From Arenicellales bacterium (GTDB taxonomy: Bacteria; Pseudomonadota; Gammaproteobacteria; Arenicellales; JAJDZL01), in the NCBI GenBank assembly GCA_951813075.1, contig OX638343.1, forward strand, positions 248,001-312,000: DNA of 64,000 nucleotides, in the 5' to 3' direction. Position 1 is the stretch's first letter. Every line of letters begins with the position of its first letter. Shown piece after piece: positions 37,664-46,635 of the stretch. The translations under genes were made by a program, and so were the position numbers. The notes under the pieces were generated by a model. The model made no database searches. It was not told where the DNA came from and saw only the letters and a list, made by a program, of their open reading frames with translations.

Positions 37664-38767
37664 ATGGATGTTCTTTTGAATAATTCTGTGCCCCCACTGT
37701 TTTCTCCAATTTCTTTTCGTCAACTCGAACTGAATAACCGCATCATGGTATCGCCCATGTGTCAGTATTCTTCGATAGACGGCTGTGTGTCCGATTGGCA
37801 TCTGATGCATCTTGGGCAGTTTTCCATAAGTGGCGCCGGTATTATGTTTGTGGAAATGACGAACGTAGAGGAGCGAGGCAGGATCAGCCCGCATTGTGTA
37901 GGTCTTTACAGTGAAGAGAATGAAAAGGCGTTGTGCAAGGTAGTGGAATTCTGCTCGAATTTTGGCAGTGTTCCCATTGGTGTGCAACTTGCTCATGCGG
38001 GCAGAAAGGCGTCTACCGCACCGCCCTGGCTGGGACGCCACTACGTGCCACCCGATCAAGGTGGCTGGCAACCAGCAGGCCCTTCTGCTATCGCTGCAGA
38101 CGAAACAGCACAGACTCCGGATGCACTTGCCGAATCAGAAATTACAGCGCTGATCGAGGCATTTGTCGATTCTGCCAATCGCGCGCAGCGCATCGGTTTT
38201 GCGGCGATCGAGCTACATGCCGCTCATGGATACCTTCTTCATCAATTTCTATCTCCGATATCAAACTTTAGAAAAGATCGTTATGGTGGCACCCTGCAAA
38301 ATCGCATGAGATTTCCACTGAGTGTATTTGAATCCGTGCGTGATGTCTGGCCGGATGACAAACCGATCGGTGTACGAATTTCTGCAACTGATTGGGTTGA
38401 AGGGGGTTGGAGTGTTGACGATTCGGTTGAATTTACGAAGGAATTGAAAGCGCTTGGCTGTGATTGGATTGATGTTTCAAGTGGCGGAATCTCGCGTCAC
38501 CAGGACATTACCACTGGCGCTGGTTATCAGGTTCATTTATCACGTGCTATTCGCGATCGGACTGGAATTGCGACAATTGCAGTGGGTCTGATTACCGATC
38601 CGAAACATGCCAATTCAATCATTGCCAAAGGTGATGCGGATATTGTCGCGCTGGCGAGAGGTATGCTTTACAATCCGCGCTGGCCATGGCATGCCGCGAA
38701 TCAGTTGGGAGTGGAAATTGGGTTTCCGAACCAATACATGAGATGCAAGCCTGCGCTTAATCAGTGA
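37664..38767 (+). CDS. NADH:flavin oxidoreductase, old yellow enzyme family (YqjM-like)
   Basis: This 367-residue FMN-dependent TIM-barrel protein has VSPMCQYSS, DWHLMHLGQFS, QLAHAGRKAS, ELHAAHGYLLHQFLSP and FRKDRYGG, all core OYE blocks. The His-x-x-His pair (HAAH) binds substrate, and MCQYSS is typical of the thermophilic-like/YqjM class. It reduces activated alkenes using NAD(P)H. The 9-base gap to the next gene, an unusual reductase fusion, suggests that the two form an electron-transfer pair. Confidence 0.88.
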   Translation: MDVLLNNSVPPLFSPISFRQLELNNRIMVSPMCQYSSIDGCVSDWHLMHLGQFSISGAGIMFVEMTNVEERGRISPHCVGLYSEENEKALCKVVEFCSNFGSVPIGVQLAHAGRKASTAPPWLGRHYVPPDQGGWQPAGPSAIAADETAQTPDALAESEITALIEAFVDSANRAQRIGFAAIELHAAHGYLLHQFLSPISNFRKDRYGGTLQNRMRFPLSVFESVRDVWPDDKPIGVRISATDWVEGGWSVDDSVEFTKELKALGCDWIDVSSGGISRHQDITTGAGYQVHLSRAIRDRTGIATIAVGLITDPKHANSIIAKGDADIVALARGMLYNPRWPWHAANQLGVEIGFPNQYMRCKPALNQ

Positions 38768-38776
38768 GATATTCGA

Positions 38777-40069
38777 ATGCACTATAGAAAACATATCTTT
38801 TGCTGCGTCAACGAACGTGCGGCGGATCATCCAAGAAGTTGCTGCAAAGCGCGAGGTTCAGTGCCGTTGCGCGAATACATGAAAAAACGTGCAAAGCAAC
38901 TCGGTATTGATGATGTGCGAGTCAACAACTCCGGTTGCCTGGAGCGTTGTGAACTTGGCCCCACCATGGTAATTTATCCGGAGGGCATCTGGTACCACTA
39001 TGAAAGTGAATCAGATATAGATGAGATCCTAGACAGCCATATATCTCGAGGGCAGCCAGTCAAGCGTTTGATGTTGCGAGATGGGCAGAAGTTTCCCGAT
39101 TCAGTCGGTTTTCTGCGGCTTAAATTGAAAGTGTCAGGCGCAGAGCCAATGACCGAAGACACTTTGAAAATTCAGTTGGAAGATGAGCAGGGCAGGGAAC
39201 TTCCAGAATTCACAGCCGGAGCACACGTTGACCTGATCGTAGGGACAGGTGATGAACGGCGATCGTATTCATTGATCAATGATCCTTCTGAACTACGTCG
39301 CTATGTGATTGGAGTCCTGAAAGACAGTAATAGCCGCGGCGGTTCCGAATGGATACATGAAAACATCCGTCTTGGCGATTGCATTGAATCCGGCTATCCA
39401 AAGAACAACTTTAACCTGATCGAGTCCGCACCATATCATCTGTTGATTGCAGGTGGCATCGGTGTCGCACCGATCTTGAGCATGTGCCATCGACTCAATT
39501 CAATTGGCGCGGAGTATGAGGTTCATTATTGTGAACGCAATGAGCGTGAGGCTGCATTCATAGATGAGATGCGGGACGTAGCAAAAGATCGTCTGACAGT
39601 TCACTATGATGAAGGCAATCCGGAACACGGCATTGAATTGAACGCAATCCTGTCAAAACGTCCCGACGGGGCACAGCTTTATATATGTGGCCCGAATGGA
39701 TTGATGGAAGACGCGAAAGCCGCGGCAAACGCATGGCCTCGTGATTCAATCCATACCGAAAAGTTTCGCCAAACCCCATCAAGCGACTGGACAAACAACG
39801 AGTTCGAAGTAGTACTGGCCCGGCATGAGACAACGATCAAAGTGGGTAAGGAACAAAGCATACTCGAAGCGTTGCGAGCACAAAACATCACAACTGATTT
39901 TTCTTGTACTGAAGGATTGTGCGGAACCTGTCGCACAAAAGTCTTGTTTGGGAACGTGGAGCATCGGGATTCTGTGTTGACAGACGCTGAGAAATCGCAG
40001 GAGAATTTGATGATGGTATGTATATCCCGTGCTGCTGCGGGAGAAGAGCGACTGATACTCGATATCTGA
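38777..40069 (+). CDS. Three-domain fusion: thioredoxin-like [2Fe-2S] ferredoxin + FAD/NAD reductase + plant-type [2Fe-2S] ferredoxin
   Basis: This 430-residue protein begins with a thioredoxin-fold ferredoxin domain (cysteines 9, 22, 54, 58; NNSGCLERCELGP). From about residue 105 a ferredoxin-reductase domain follows: the FAD-binding RRSYSLINDP, the NAD-binding IAGGIGVAPILSMC and a YICGPNGLM block. It ends with a plant-type ferredoxin (Cys377, Cys382, Cys385 in CTEGLCGTC; Cys415). The C-terminal two thirds match phthalate/vanillate oxygenase reductases; the N-terminal ferredoxin is an extra domain. No oxygenase component is in the window. It sits between an OYE (9 bases upstream) and an SDR (15 bases downstream), so it probably delivers electrons to a partner in this pathway. 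Confidence 0.88.
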   Translation: MHYRKHIFCCVNERAADHPRSCCKARGSVPLREYMKKRAKQLGIDDVRVNNSGCLERCELGPTMVIYPEGIWYHYESESDIDEILDSHISRGQPVKRLMLRDGQKFPDSVGFLRLKLKVSGAEPMTEDTLKIQLEDEQGRELPEFTAGAHVDLIVGTGDERRSYSLINDPSELRRYVIGVLKDSNSRGGSEWIHENIRLGDCIESGYPKNNFNLIESAPYHLLIAGGIGVAPILSMCHRLNSIGAEYEVHYCERNEREAAFIDEMRDVAKDRLTVHYDEGNPEHGIELNAILSKRPDGAQLYICGPNGLMEDAKAAANAWPRDSIHTEKFRQTPSSDWTNNEFEVVLARHETTIKVGKEQSILEALRAQNITTDFSCTEGLCGTCRTKVLFGNVEHRDSVLTDAEKSQENLMMVCISRAAAGEERLILDI

Positions 40070-40084
40070 GGGTCGGAGGACCAG

Positions 40085-40870
40085 ATGAAGAAATTGCAAG
40101 GGAAAACAGCCCTGGTCACAGGAGGAGGCTCAGGTATCGGGTATACGATTGCGCATACATTTGAAGCTGCGGGTGCGACTGTTTGGGTGTGCGATGCAGA
40201 TACAGGCAGAATTGACCAATTGAACGAACGCGATCGCAACATCCGTGGCATTGTCGCAGATGTCGGTTCCGAAAACGACGTTCAAAATCTCTTTGAGTCA
40301 GTTCTCAACGAGACCGATGGCACGCTGGATATTCTTGTCAACAATGCCGGGATCTCCGGCCCGAACGGACCGTTGGAAACTCTGCAATTGCAAGCTTGGC
40401 TGGATACGTTGCGTATCAATCTGATCAGTGCATTTTTGTGCTGCCGTCACGCCTTGCCTGTGATGAAAGGACAGCGCAGCGGTTCAATCGTCAATTTATC
40501 TTCTACTGCTGGCACTCACGGCTATCCTTTGCGAACCCCGTATGCATCAGCGAAGTGGGGCATCATCGGACTAACCAAATCCTTGGCGATGGAAGTCGGT
40601 GGATATGGAATTCGGGTGAATGCCATCTGCCCGGGTCCCGTGTCAGGCGCTCGTATGGATCGTGTAATCGACGACGAGGCTGAAACAAGAGGTATTGACT
40701 CAAGTAAGGTTCGTGAGCAGTTCACCAGTCAAATTTCCCTGAAGTGTTTTGTTGAGGCTGAGGACATCGCGCAGATGGCTCTTTTCGTCTGTTCTGAACA
40801 AGGTGCGAGAATCAGCGGTCAGGCGTTGTCGGTAGATGGGCACACCGAATCGCTTTCGTTAATTGATTGA
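40085..40870 (+). CDS. Short-chain dehydrogenase/reductase (SDR)
   Basis: This 261-residue classical SDR has the cofactor motif TGGGSGIGYTIA, LVNNAGISG, a catalytic Ser in VNLSSTAG and Tyr-x-x-x-Lys in YASAKWG, then the ICPGPVSGARMDR loop. A GGTCGGAGGACC ribosome-binding region lies just before the ATG. It is the third gene of the OYE-reductase-SDR run. Substrate is unknown; an alcohol or keto-acid step in the same catabolic route is likely. Confidence 0.88.
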   Translation: MKKLQGKTALVTGGGSGIGYTIAHTFEAAGATVWVCDADTGRIDQLNERDRNIRGIVADVGSENDVQNLFESVLNETDGTLDILVNNAGISGPNGPLETLQLQAWLDTLRINLISAFLCCRHALPVMKGQRSGSIVNLSSTAGTHGYPLRTPYASAKWGIIGLTKSLAMEVGGYGIRVNAICPGPVSGARMDRVIDDEAETRGIDSSKVREQFTSQISLKCFVEAEDIAQMALFVCSEQGARISGQALSVDGHTESLSLID

Positions 40871-41126
40871 ACGCATTAGTTTGGAGAAGTTGCGAAATTC
40901 GACATGCTGGCAGGGTTTGAATCCATTTTTTGGATGAAATATCAGAAAAATGAAAGTTTGCAATGGACTTGAAGCACGGGCTTTGATAAATTAAAGGGTT
41001 TGCCGCCGATCAAGTTTCTGAATTCATTGATTGAGAATAATAAAGAAAACGGCAAATTCACGCGTGTTAAATCTGGTCGGCTAATGTAGAATAGGACAGC
41101 ATTTTTTGCAGAATTGGAGTTAAATT
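40871..41126. other. Intergenic region before the TctCBA transporter
   Basis: This AT-rich stretch of about 255 bases probably carries the transporter promoter. The ribosome-binding site GGAGTT precedes the tctC ATG. No gene seen. Confidence 0.45.
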
Positions 41127-42155
41127 ATGAGAAAGTCTTTTGGAAAACGACTGTTGGCGGTATTCGCTGCGATTGCGAGTGGTTTCGGAATGCTAGTGGC
41201 TACGTCAGTGAGTGCGGACGGTCATGGCAACTACCCTGAACGTCCGATAACGGTAATCTGCTGCTACGGTAAAGGCGGTGGTTCTGATCAGGCAGTTGAC
41301 GCGATTGTTGGTCCGGCGGCCAAGATCATGAATGCGAAGATCAATAAGATCAATATTACCGGTGGCGGCGGTTTGAACTGCCTCCCAGAATTCCTGCAAG
41401 CACCAGCGGATGGATATACCCTTTTACAGCATATTGATACTCTGACATCCCGTTACGTTGAAGGTCGAATTGACCTGAACGCTGTTTCAGACCTTGAGGG
41501 ATTGGTAATCATGAATGTTGCGCCGACGATGCTGTTTATCAACGCTGATGATGAGCGCTTCCAAACGGATGGTGTTCCGGATTTCGATAAACTGGTCGAA
41601 TATGCGAAGCAAGAAGAAGGAAAGTTGACTGTGTCAAACATCAACATCCCGATGGAACTGATCAGCATGGCTGTCGTTGAGAATCATTTTGGATTTAAAT
41701 CACGCCAGGTGCTCACTGGTAAGTCAGGAGAGCGTTTTGGTGCGGTGATCGGTGGTCAGTTGGATGTTCTGATGGAGCAACCCGGAGACGTATCGAAGTA
41801 CGTGGAAGGCGGAAGACTCAAACCCATTCTGGCACTATGGCCAACTCGTTTCGAGAACTTCCCGGATACCAAAGCAACAGGACAGGATTACGGACTCGAT
41901 TGGGAACCGCTTTTGCGATTCCGCGGAATGTTCACCAAGAAAGGAACTCCGCCTGAGATCGTTGACTATCTGGCAAAAGTCTTCGCCGAATCTTATCAGT
42001 CAGAAGAGCATCAGGAATTTGTCAAACGCAAGAGTCTGGACATTGTAGATTCATTCAGAAGCCGAGAAGATACCACTAAGATTCTTGAAGAATCGCTGGG
42101 TATTTACGCAGAAGCGTCGCGGGAGCTGGGTCTCCCGGTCCGAAAAGGCCTATAA
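41127..42155 (+). CDS. tctC: Tripartite tricarboxylate transporter substrate-binding protein (TctC/Bug)
   Basis: This 342-residue periplasmic binding protein has a signal peptide (RLLAVFAAIASGFGMLVATSVSA). The mature start NYPERPITVICCYGKGGGSDQ is the TctC/Bug ligand-loop signature, here with an unusual Cys pair where most have VPFxAGG. Family members bind di- and tricarboxylates or small aromatic and amide acids. It is followed by tctB and tctA, with a strong hairpin in between. Confidence 0.88.
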   Translation: MRKSFGKRLLAVFAAIASGFGMLVATSVSADGHGNYPERPITVICCYGKGGGSDQAVDAIVGPAAKIMNAKINKINITGGGGLNCLPEFLQAPADGYTLLQHIDTLTSRYVEGRIDLNAVSDLEGLVIMNVAPTMLFINADDERFQTDGVPDFDKLVEYAKQEEGKLTVSNINIPMELISMAVVENHFGFKSRQVLTGKSGERFGAVIGGQLDVLMEQPGDVSKYVEGGRLKPILALWPTRFENFPDTKATGQDYGLDWEPLLRFRGMFTKKGTPPEIVDYLAKVFAESYQSEEHQEFVKRKSLDIVDSFRSREDTTKILEESLGIYAEASRELGLPVRKGL

Positions 42156-42189
42156 GGATTAAAGAGCATATCCTTACTTCATTTGAGGT

Positions 42190-42240
42190 TCGTCTACAGT
42201 TTCGATGAGAATTGAAACTGTGGGCGACTTCTTTTTGTTT
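42190..42240 (+). terminator. Strong hairpin with T-run between tctC and tctB (attenuator)
   Basis: TCGTCTACAGTTTC (42190-42203) pairs with GAAACTGTGGGCGA (42214-42227) over 14 positions with two G:T wobbles and a 10-base loop, then a T-rich tail CTTCTTTTTGTTTTG. It lies just after the binding-protein gene and likely causes partial termination, giving more TctC than membrane subunits. Confidence 0.75.
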
Positions 42241-42258
42241 TGTAGCTGAGAAATTCAC

Positions 42259-42810
42259 GTGACAAATCCAGAAGTCGCGGCGCGAAGCCGGTGGGCTTAT
42301 CTACTTGAGGCAGGTGTCTGGCTTGTATTTGTACTTCTGGCATTCATATACACTTTTCAGTTTGACGATCCGCTTCCTGTCTATGATTGGGGACCGGCCC
42401 ACTGGCCAAGGGTTATTCTGCTTTGCATGTTTGCAGCCTCTCTGAGGCTTCTGTATCGCGATTGGCGTCAAAGTGGATTTTTGATCCAATCTGCAGGCCG
42501 GGCATCTGATGGCGACAATTCCACACAACTTGAGACTTCAATCAAGATTCGAATGGTGTTGATTTTTATTGTGCCTGTTCTATATACGTTCTTGATGCAC
42601 AAAATGGGCTTCCTGCTGGTTACGCCGTTTTTTCTTTTTGGGTATATGTGGTTGATGGGTGTCCAAAGAATCAGAACGCTCATTGTCTTGACGATTTGTA
42701 TTTACTCAGCACTCGTACTCATATTCGTAAAACTGATTTTCACGTATCTGCCACCAGGTGCAGGCATATTTAATGCGCTGAACGGCAAGTTCCTTGGATT
42801 GTTGATGTAA
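42259..42810 (+). CDS. tctB: Tripartite tricarboxylate transporter small membrane subunit
   Basis: This 183-residue protein has four hydrophobic segments, as expected of TctB. It starts at GTG 42259, and its stop overlaps the tctA ATG by one base (TAATG). The first segment (WAYLLEAGVWLVFVLLAFIY) and the paired middle helices around LIFIVPVLYTFLMHKMG fit the family. Sequence conservation is low in TctB, so identification leans on size, topology and position between tctC and tctA. Confidence 0.85.
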   Translation: MTNPEVAARSRWAYLLEAGVWLVFVLLAFIYTFQFDDPLPVYDWGPAHWPRVILLCMFAASLRLLYRDWRQSGFLIQSAGRASDGDNSTQLETSIKIRMVLIFIVPVLYTFLMHKMGFLLVTPFFLFGYMWLMGVQRIRTLIVLTICIYSALVLIFVKLIFTYLPPGAGIFNALNGKFLGLLM

Positions 42811-44321
42811 TGGAAGATTTCCTGTTCGGAACCCAACAACTGTTCACCGACCCAATCGGCATACTAATTTTTGTCGTCGGCTTGATTGGTGGCTTGGTTT
42901 TCGGTGCAGTACCGGGACTAAGTCTCTTGACGCTTGCAGCGGTTTTGCTGCCTTTCACGGCATACATGTCATCAACCCACGCAATCATGTTGTACGGAGT
43001 CATTTACGTTTCCGGAGTCTATGGAGGTGCGGTGACGGCGATCCTGTTCAATATCCCAGGATCAGTCGAAAATGCCCCAACTGCCTTTGACGGCTATCCG
43101 ATGACCCAGCAGGGTCATTCCGGCAAGGCTATTGGGTATGCTGTAACCTGTTCAGCCTTCGGTGGCACGCTGGCAGCGATAGCGATGATGGCATTCACTG
43201 AACCTGTGGCCGATTTCGCGATTAAAAATTTCGGACCTGTAGAAATATTTGCATTGGTATTTTTTGGACTGGCAGTTGTCGCTGGCATTGGCACAAATTC
43301 TATTGCAAAGGGCTGGCTTTCCTTGCTTATAGGTCTGTTGATCGGCTCAATTGGAAGTGATCCGGTTGGTGGTATACCTAGATTCAATTTCGGAACGCTT
43401 TATTTGCATGGCGGCGTTCATTTTATTCCGTTGATCCTTGGTTTTTTTGCTGTTGCCGAAGTTTTCGTCCAAGGGCTTAAGTTAGCCCGTGGAGAATATG
43501 CAGCCCCTAGAGTGTCGGTTTCGTATCCGACTTTTTTAGAATTTTGGAAAATGAAATTCGTCGTAGTGAGATCGGCGATCATCGGATTTTTCTGCGGGGT
43601 CTTGCCCGGAATCGGAGCGACACTCGCAGCATTCATGTCGTATAACGAAGCAGTTCGTTGGTCGAAACATCCGGAACGATTCGGAAAAGGCGAGCCCGAG
43701 GGTGTTGTCGCTCCTGAAACTGCGAACAATGCTGCCACAGGCGCAGCGATGATCCCACTGCTTGCGCTGGGACTGCCGGGCGGCGCACTTACGGCGATGA
43801 TGATCGGCGTTTTCAATCTTCACGACATGGATGTTGGACCCCTGATCATGATTGAAGCGCGTGATCTTGTGTGGGTTTTGTTCGCGTCAATGTTCTGGGC
43901 AAGCCTGGCAATTCTCCTGGTCGGTGTTGTTGAGGCCAAGGGAATTGTGAATCTTCTCAGAATTCCTTTTCCGGTACTTGCGCCGGCAATCTTGGTTTTT
44001 GCAACCATCGGTGCATTCGCACTGCGTGGTAATATTCTCGATGTCTATACCATGTTTATCGCCGGAATCGCAGGTTTCCTTATGCGCCGCGGCGATTACT
44101 CAATTCCAGCATTGGTGATGGGTGTCATACTCGGACAGATCGGTGAGGATACGTTCTCTCGATCGATGGTACTTTTGGACTACAACGTTTTTGCATTCTT
44201 CACCGAACCAATTAGTGGGGTTCTGATAGCTGCCGGTATCATTACTATCGTGATGAATATAATCCGCCATCGAGAATTGTTTGGTAAATACTACGCTGAA
44301 TTCACAGATGAAAACGCCTGA
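42810..44321 (+). CDS. tctA: Tripartite tricarboxylate transporter large membrane subunit
   Basis: This 503-residue integral membrane protein has about twelve membrane segments. The TctA signatures are clear: GAVPGLSLLTLAAVLLPFT near the start, GVLPGIGATLAAFMSYNEA in the second half, and VVAPETANNAATGAAMIPLLALGLPGG. It forms the sodium- or proton-driven channel that works with TctB and the TctC binding protein. It ends 62 bases before the amidohydrolase gene, so the transported compound may be that enzyme's substrate or product. Confidence 0.93.
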   Translation: MEDFLFGTQQLFTDPIGILIFVVGLIGGLVFGAVPGLSLLTLAAVLLPFTAYMSSTHAIMLYGVIYVSGVYGGAVTAILFNIPGSVENAPTAFDGYPMTQQGHSGKAIGYAVTCSAFGGTLAAIAMMAFTEPVADFAIKNFGPVEIFALVFFGLAVVAGIGTNSIAKGWLSLLIGLLIGSIGSDPVGGIPRFNFGTLYLHGGVHFIPLILGFFAVAEVFVQGLKLARGEYAAPRVSVSYPTFLEFWKMKFVVVRSAIIGFFCGVLPGIGATLAAFMSYNEAVRWSKHPERFGKGEPEGVVAPETANNAATGAAMIPLLALGLPGGALTAMMIGVFNLHDMDVGPLIMIEARDLVWVLFASMFWASLAILLVGVVEAKGIVNLLRIPFPVLAPAILVFATIGAFALRGNILDVYTMFIAGIAGFLMRRGDYSIPALVMGVILGQIGEDTFSRSMVLLDYNVFAFFTEPISGVLIAAGIITIVMNIIRHRELFGKYYAEFTDENA

Positions 44322-44383
44322 TCTTGCAGGCTTGGGTTCATGTGAAGCAGGGTTGGGAATCTATCATTTAATGAGGTGTAAAT

Positions 44384-45628
44384 GTGAATCATTCTGAACT
44401 ACGGGTCAATGGCGATAGGCTTTGGAACTCGCTGATGCGGATGGCCGAAATCGGAGCCACGCCCAAAGGTGGAGTTTGCCGTCTGGCGCTGACTGATCTG
44501 GACTTGGAAAGCAGGGATCTTCTTACCGAATGGTGTCATTCGGAAGGTTGCGACCGAAAGATCGATCCGATGGGGAATCTATTCTTTCGCAGACCTGGAA
44601 CATCGTCAGACACACGAGCCGTCGGATCTGGCAGTCATCTTGACTCCCAGCCTACAGGCGGCAAATTTGATGGAGCATACGGAGTATTGGCTGCGCTTGA
44701 AGTCATTCGAACACTGAACGATGCTCAAATTAGTACGCAACTACCGGTTGAGTTGGTAGTCTGGACTAATGAAGAAGGTTCGCGATTCCCGCCGGCAATG
44801 ATTGGCGCGGCAATCTATGCCGGTGTATTTGATCTCGAGTATGGACACAGTCGATCAGACCTGGATGGACGCACGATGGGAGAGGAACTCGAACGGATCG
44901 GGTACTTGGGAGACTCACTTCCGGATGATCATCAGTTCTCGGCGTTTTTTGAAGCCCATATTGAGCAGGGGCCGATTCTTGAGCAAATGAGTCTACCGAT
45001 CGGAGTAGTTACAGGAGTGCAAGGTGTCAACTGGTACGACGTCACGATTATTGGCGAAGAGGCACATGCAGGTCCTACTCCGATGGAGAGTCGCAAGGAT
45101 GCCCTGCGTGGTGCGTCAGATTTGCTTCCGCAAATTTATCGAATTGCTACAGATTCGGGATTTGATGCGAGAATCACACTGGGCGAGTTTCGAATCCAAC
45201 CTGGTTCTCGCAATACCGTTCCGTCTCGCGTTGAATTTTCAATCGATATGCGTCATCCGAACTTGCACGAATTTGATAGAGTGGACCAGAACATCAAAAA
45301 TATCGTGAACCTGTTTGGCAAAGAATCCGGGTTGCAAGTTGAAATCGATCACATCTGGCGATCTCCACCCATTGAGTTTGATCCGAATTGTATTGATGTT
45401 GTTCGGAATAGCGCCAAAACCTGCGGCTACGGGTTCAATGAAATGGTTAGTGGTGCAGGACATGATTCGGTTCATATCTCTAAAGTGGCGCCGACATCCA
45501 TGATTTTCATTCCATGTGATGGTGGAGTCAGTCACAATGAATTTGAAAATACTTCGAAAGAGCAAGCCGAAGCGGGTGCGAATGTTCTGCTTCACAGTGT
45601 TCTTGCCCGTGCGGGCATTGCCGGATGA
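44384..45628 (+). CDS. M20-family Zn amidohydrolase (N-carbamoyl-L-amino acid hydrolase / allantoate amidohydrolase type)
   Basis: This 414-residue protein has the metal-binding series GSHLDSQPTGGKFDGAYG, WTNEEGSRFPP, AHIEQGP and SGAGHDS. The insert domain has EAHAGPTPMESRKDA and PSRVEFSIDMRHP. This order is diagnostic of the HyuC/AllC branch, which releases ammonia and CO2 from N-carbamoyl or ureido acids. The GTG start at 44384 has AGGTG upstream; an ATG two bases earlier is out of frame. It overlaps the PfkB kinase gene by four bases. Combined with the transporter this suggests uptake and cleavage of a ureido or carbamoyl acid. Confidence 0.87.
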   Translation: MNHSELRVNGDRLWNSLMRMAEIGATPKGGVCRLALTDLDLESRDLLTEWCHSEGCDRKIDPMGNLFFRRPGTSSDTRAVGSGSHLDSQPTGGKFDGAYGVLAALEVIRTLNDAQISTQLPVELVVWTNEEGSRFPPAMIGAAIYAGVFDLEYGHSRSDLDGRTMGEELERIGYLGDSLPDDHQFSAFFEAHIEQGPILEQMSLPIGVVTGVQGVNWYDVTIIGEEAHAGPTPMESRKDALRGASDLLPQIYRIATDSGFDARITLGEFRIQPGSRNTVPSRVEFSIDMRHPNLHEFDRVDQNIKNIVNLFGKESGLQVEIDHIWRSPPIEFDPNCIDVVRNSAKTCGYGFNEMVSGAGHDSVHISKVAPTSMIFIPCDGGVSHNEFENTSKEQAEAGANVLLHSVLARAGIAG

Positions 45629-46626
45629 CAAATCGGATCGATGTACTCGGTATAGGTAACGCGATCGTCGACATTCTTTGTCTGGCACAAGACTCTGATT
45701 TACGGGACATGAGTCTGAACAAGGGTATGATGACCCTTGTTGACGACCAAACTGTCCAGCAGCTGAAAGCAACGGCGTCCGTCGACTCTATGCAATCCGG
45801 TGGATCTGTCGCCAATTCAGTGGCGCATTTGTCTGCTCTCGGTGGGCGTAGTCAGTTTATTGGCAAGATTGCGAACGATCAAGTCGGTGATAAATTCCGT
45901 CAGGAGATGGATGAACTGGAAATCAAATTCCTAACGTCACCCACAGAGAATCAGACATCGACAGGGCGCTGTTATATATTTGTCACGCCAGATGCACAAA
46001 GGACCATGTGCACTTATCTTGGTGCCAGCCGACTGTTGACCACTGACGATTTGGATACGGACGCAGTCTCACAGGCATCCATCGTTCTGATTGAGGGCTA
46101 TTTGTGGGATTTACCTGATTCCGTTGATTTGATTTTCGAAACAGTTGGTGTCGCCAAACGCTCGCAAACTCTAGTCGCACTGTCTCTTTCAGACCCGATG
46201 CTTGTAGAGCGACATCGCGATCGTCTGCAGATTTTTTTACGTGACCATGCCGACATTCTTTTTGCGAATGAGTTGGAAGCGCAGAAATTATGTGAGTCGG
46301 AAAGATGGGAGCTCACCGAAAAGTCTGTGAATAAATTTGTCGATCACGCAATCATCACTCGAGGAGACCAGGGCTCAGTGGTCACGGTTGATGGGATAAC
46401 TCATTCCCGTCGGGCGGATCCGGTATCAAAAGTCGTGGATACAACCGGAGCAGGGGATGCATACGCGGCGGGCTACCTGTTCGGACTTACCCACAACCAG
46501 TCAATTGAGCGTTGTATGGATTTAGCCTCCAACGTGGCTGCGGGAACGATATCCCACATGGGGGGCCGCCTGGGAAGTTCCAACCGGCAGTCAATTCCAG
46601 ACGGTGTAACTTCTGTGGTCAGATGA
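45625..46626 (+). CDS. PfkB-family carbohydrate/nucleoside kinase (adenosine kinase-like)
   Basis: This 333-residue ribokinase-fold protein has IGNAIVDILCL at the N-terminus, the substrate-binding QSGGSVANSVAHLSALGG and the catalytic DTTGAGDAYAAGYLFGL motif with the general-base Asp. The GNAIVD start and lid sequence are close to bacterial adenosine-kinase-like proteins, but inosine, sugars or other substrates cannot be excluded. It is translationally coupled to the amidohydrolase gene (ATGA) and may phosphorylate a nucleoside- or sugar-linked product. Confidence 0.86.
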   Translation: MTNRIDVLGIGNAIVDILCLAQDSDLRDMSLNKGMMTLVDDQTVQQLKATASVDSMQSGGSVANSVAHLSALGGRSQFIGKIANDQVGDKFRQEMDELEIKFLTSPTENQTSTGRCYIFVTPDAQRTMCTYLGASRLLTTDDLDTDAVSQASIVLIEGYLWDLPDSVDLIFETVGVAKRSQTLVALSLSDPMLVERHRDRLQIFLRDHADILFANELEAQKLCESERWELTEKSVNKFVDHAIITRGDQGSVVTVDGITHSRRADPVSKVVDTTGAGDAYAAGYLFGLTHNQSIERCMDLASNVAAGTISHMGGRLGSSNRQSIPDGVTSVVR

Positions 46627-46635
46627 TTGGGTGCG

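Noticed and set aside
44316..44331. Hairpin GCCTG-CAGGC at the tctA stop as a terminator
   Set aside because: The stem is only 5 bp and no T-run follows; transcription probably continues into the amidohydrolase gene.
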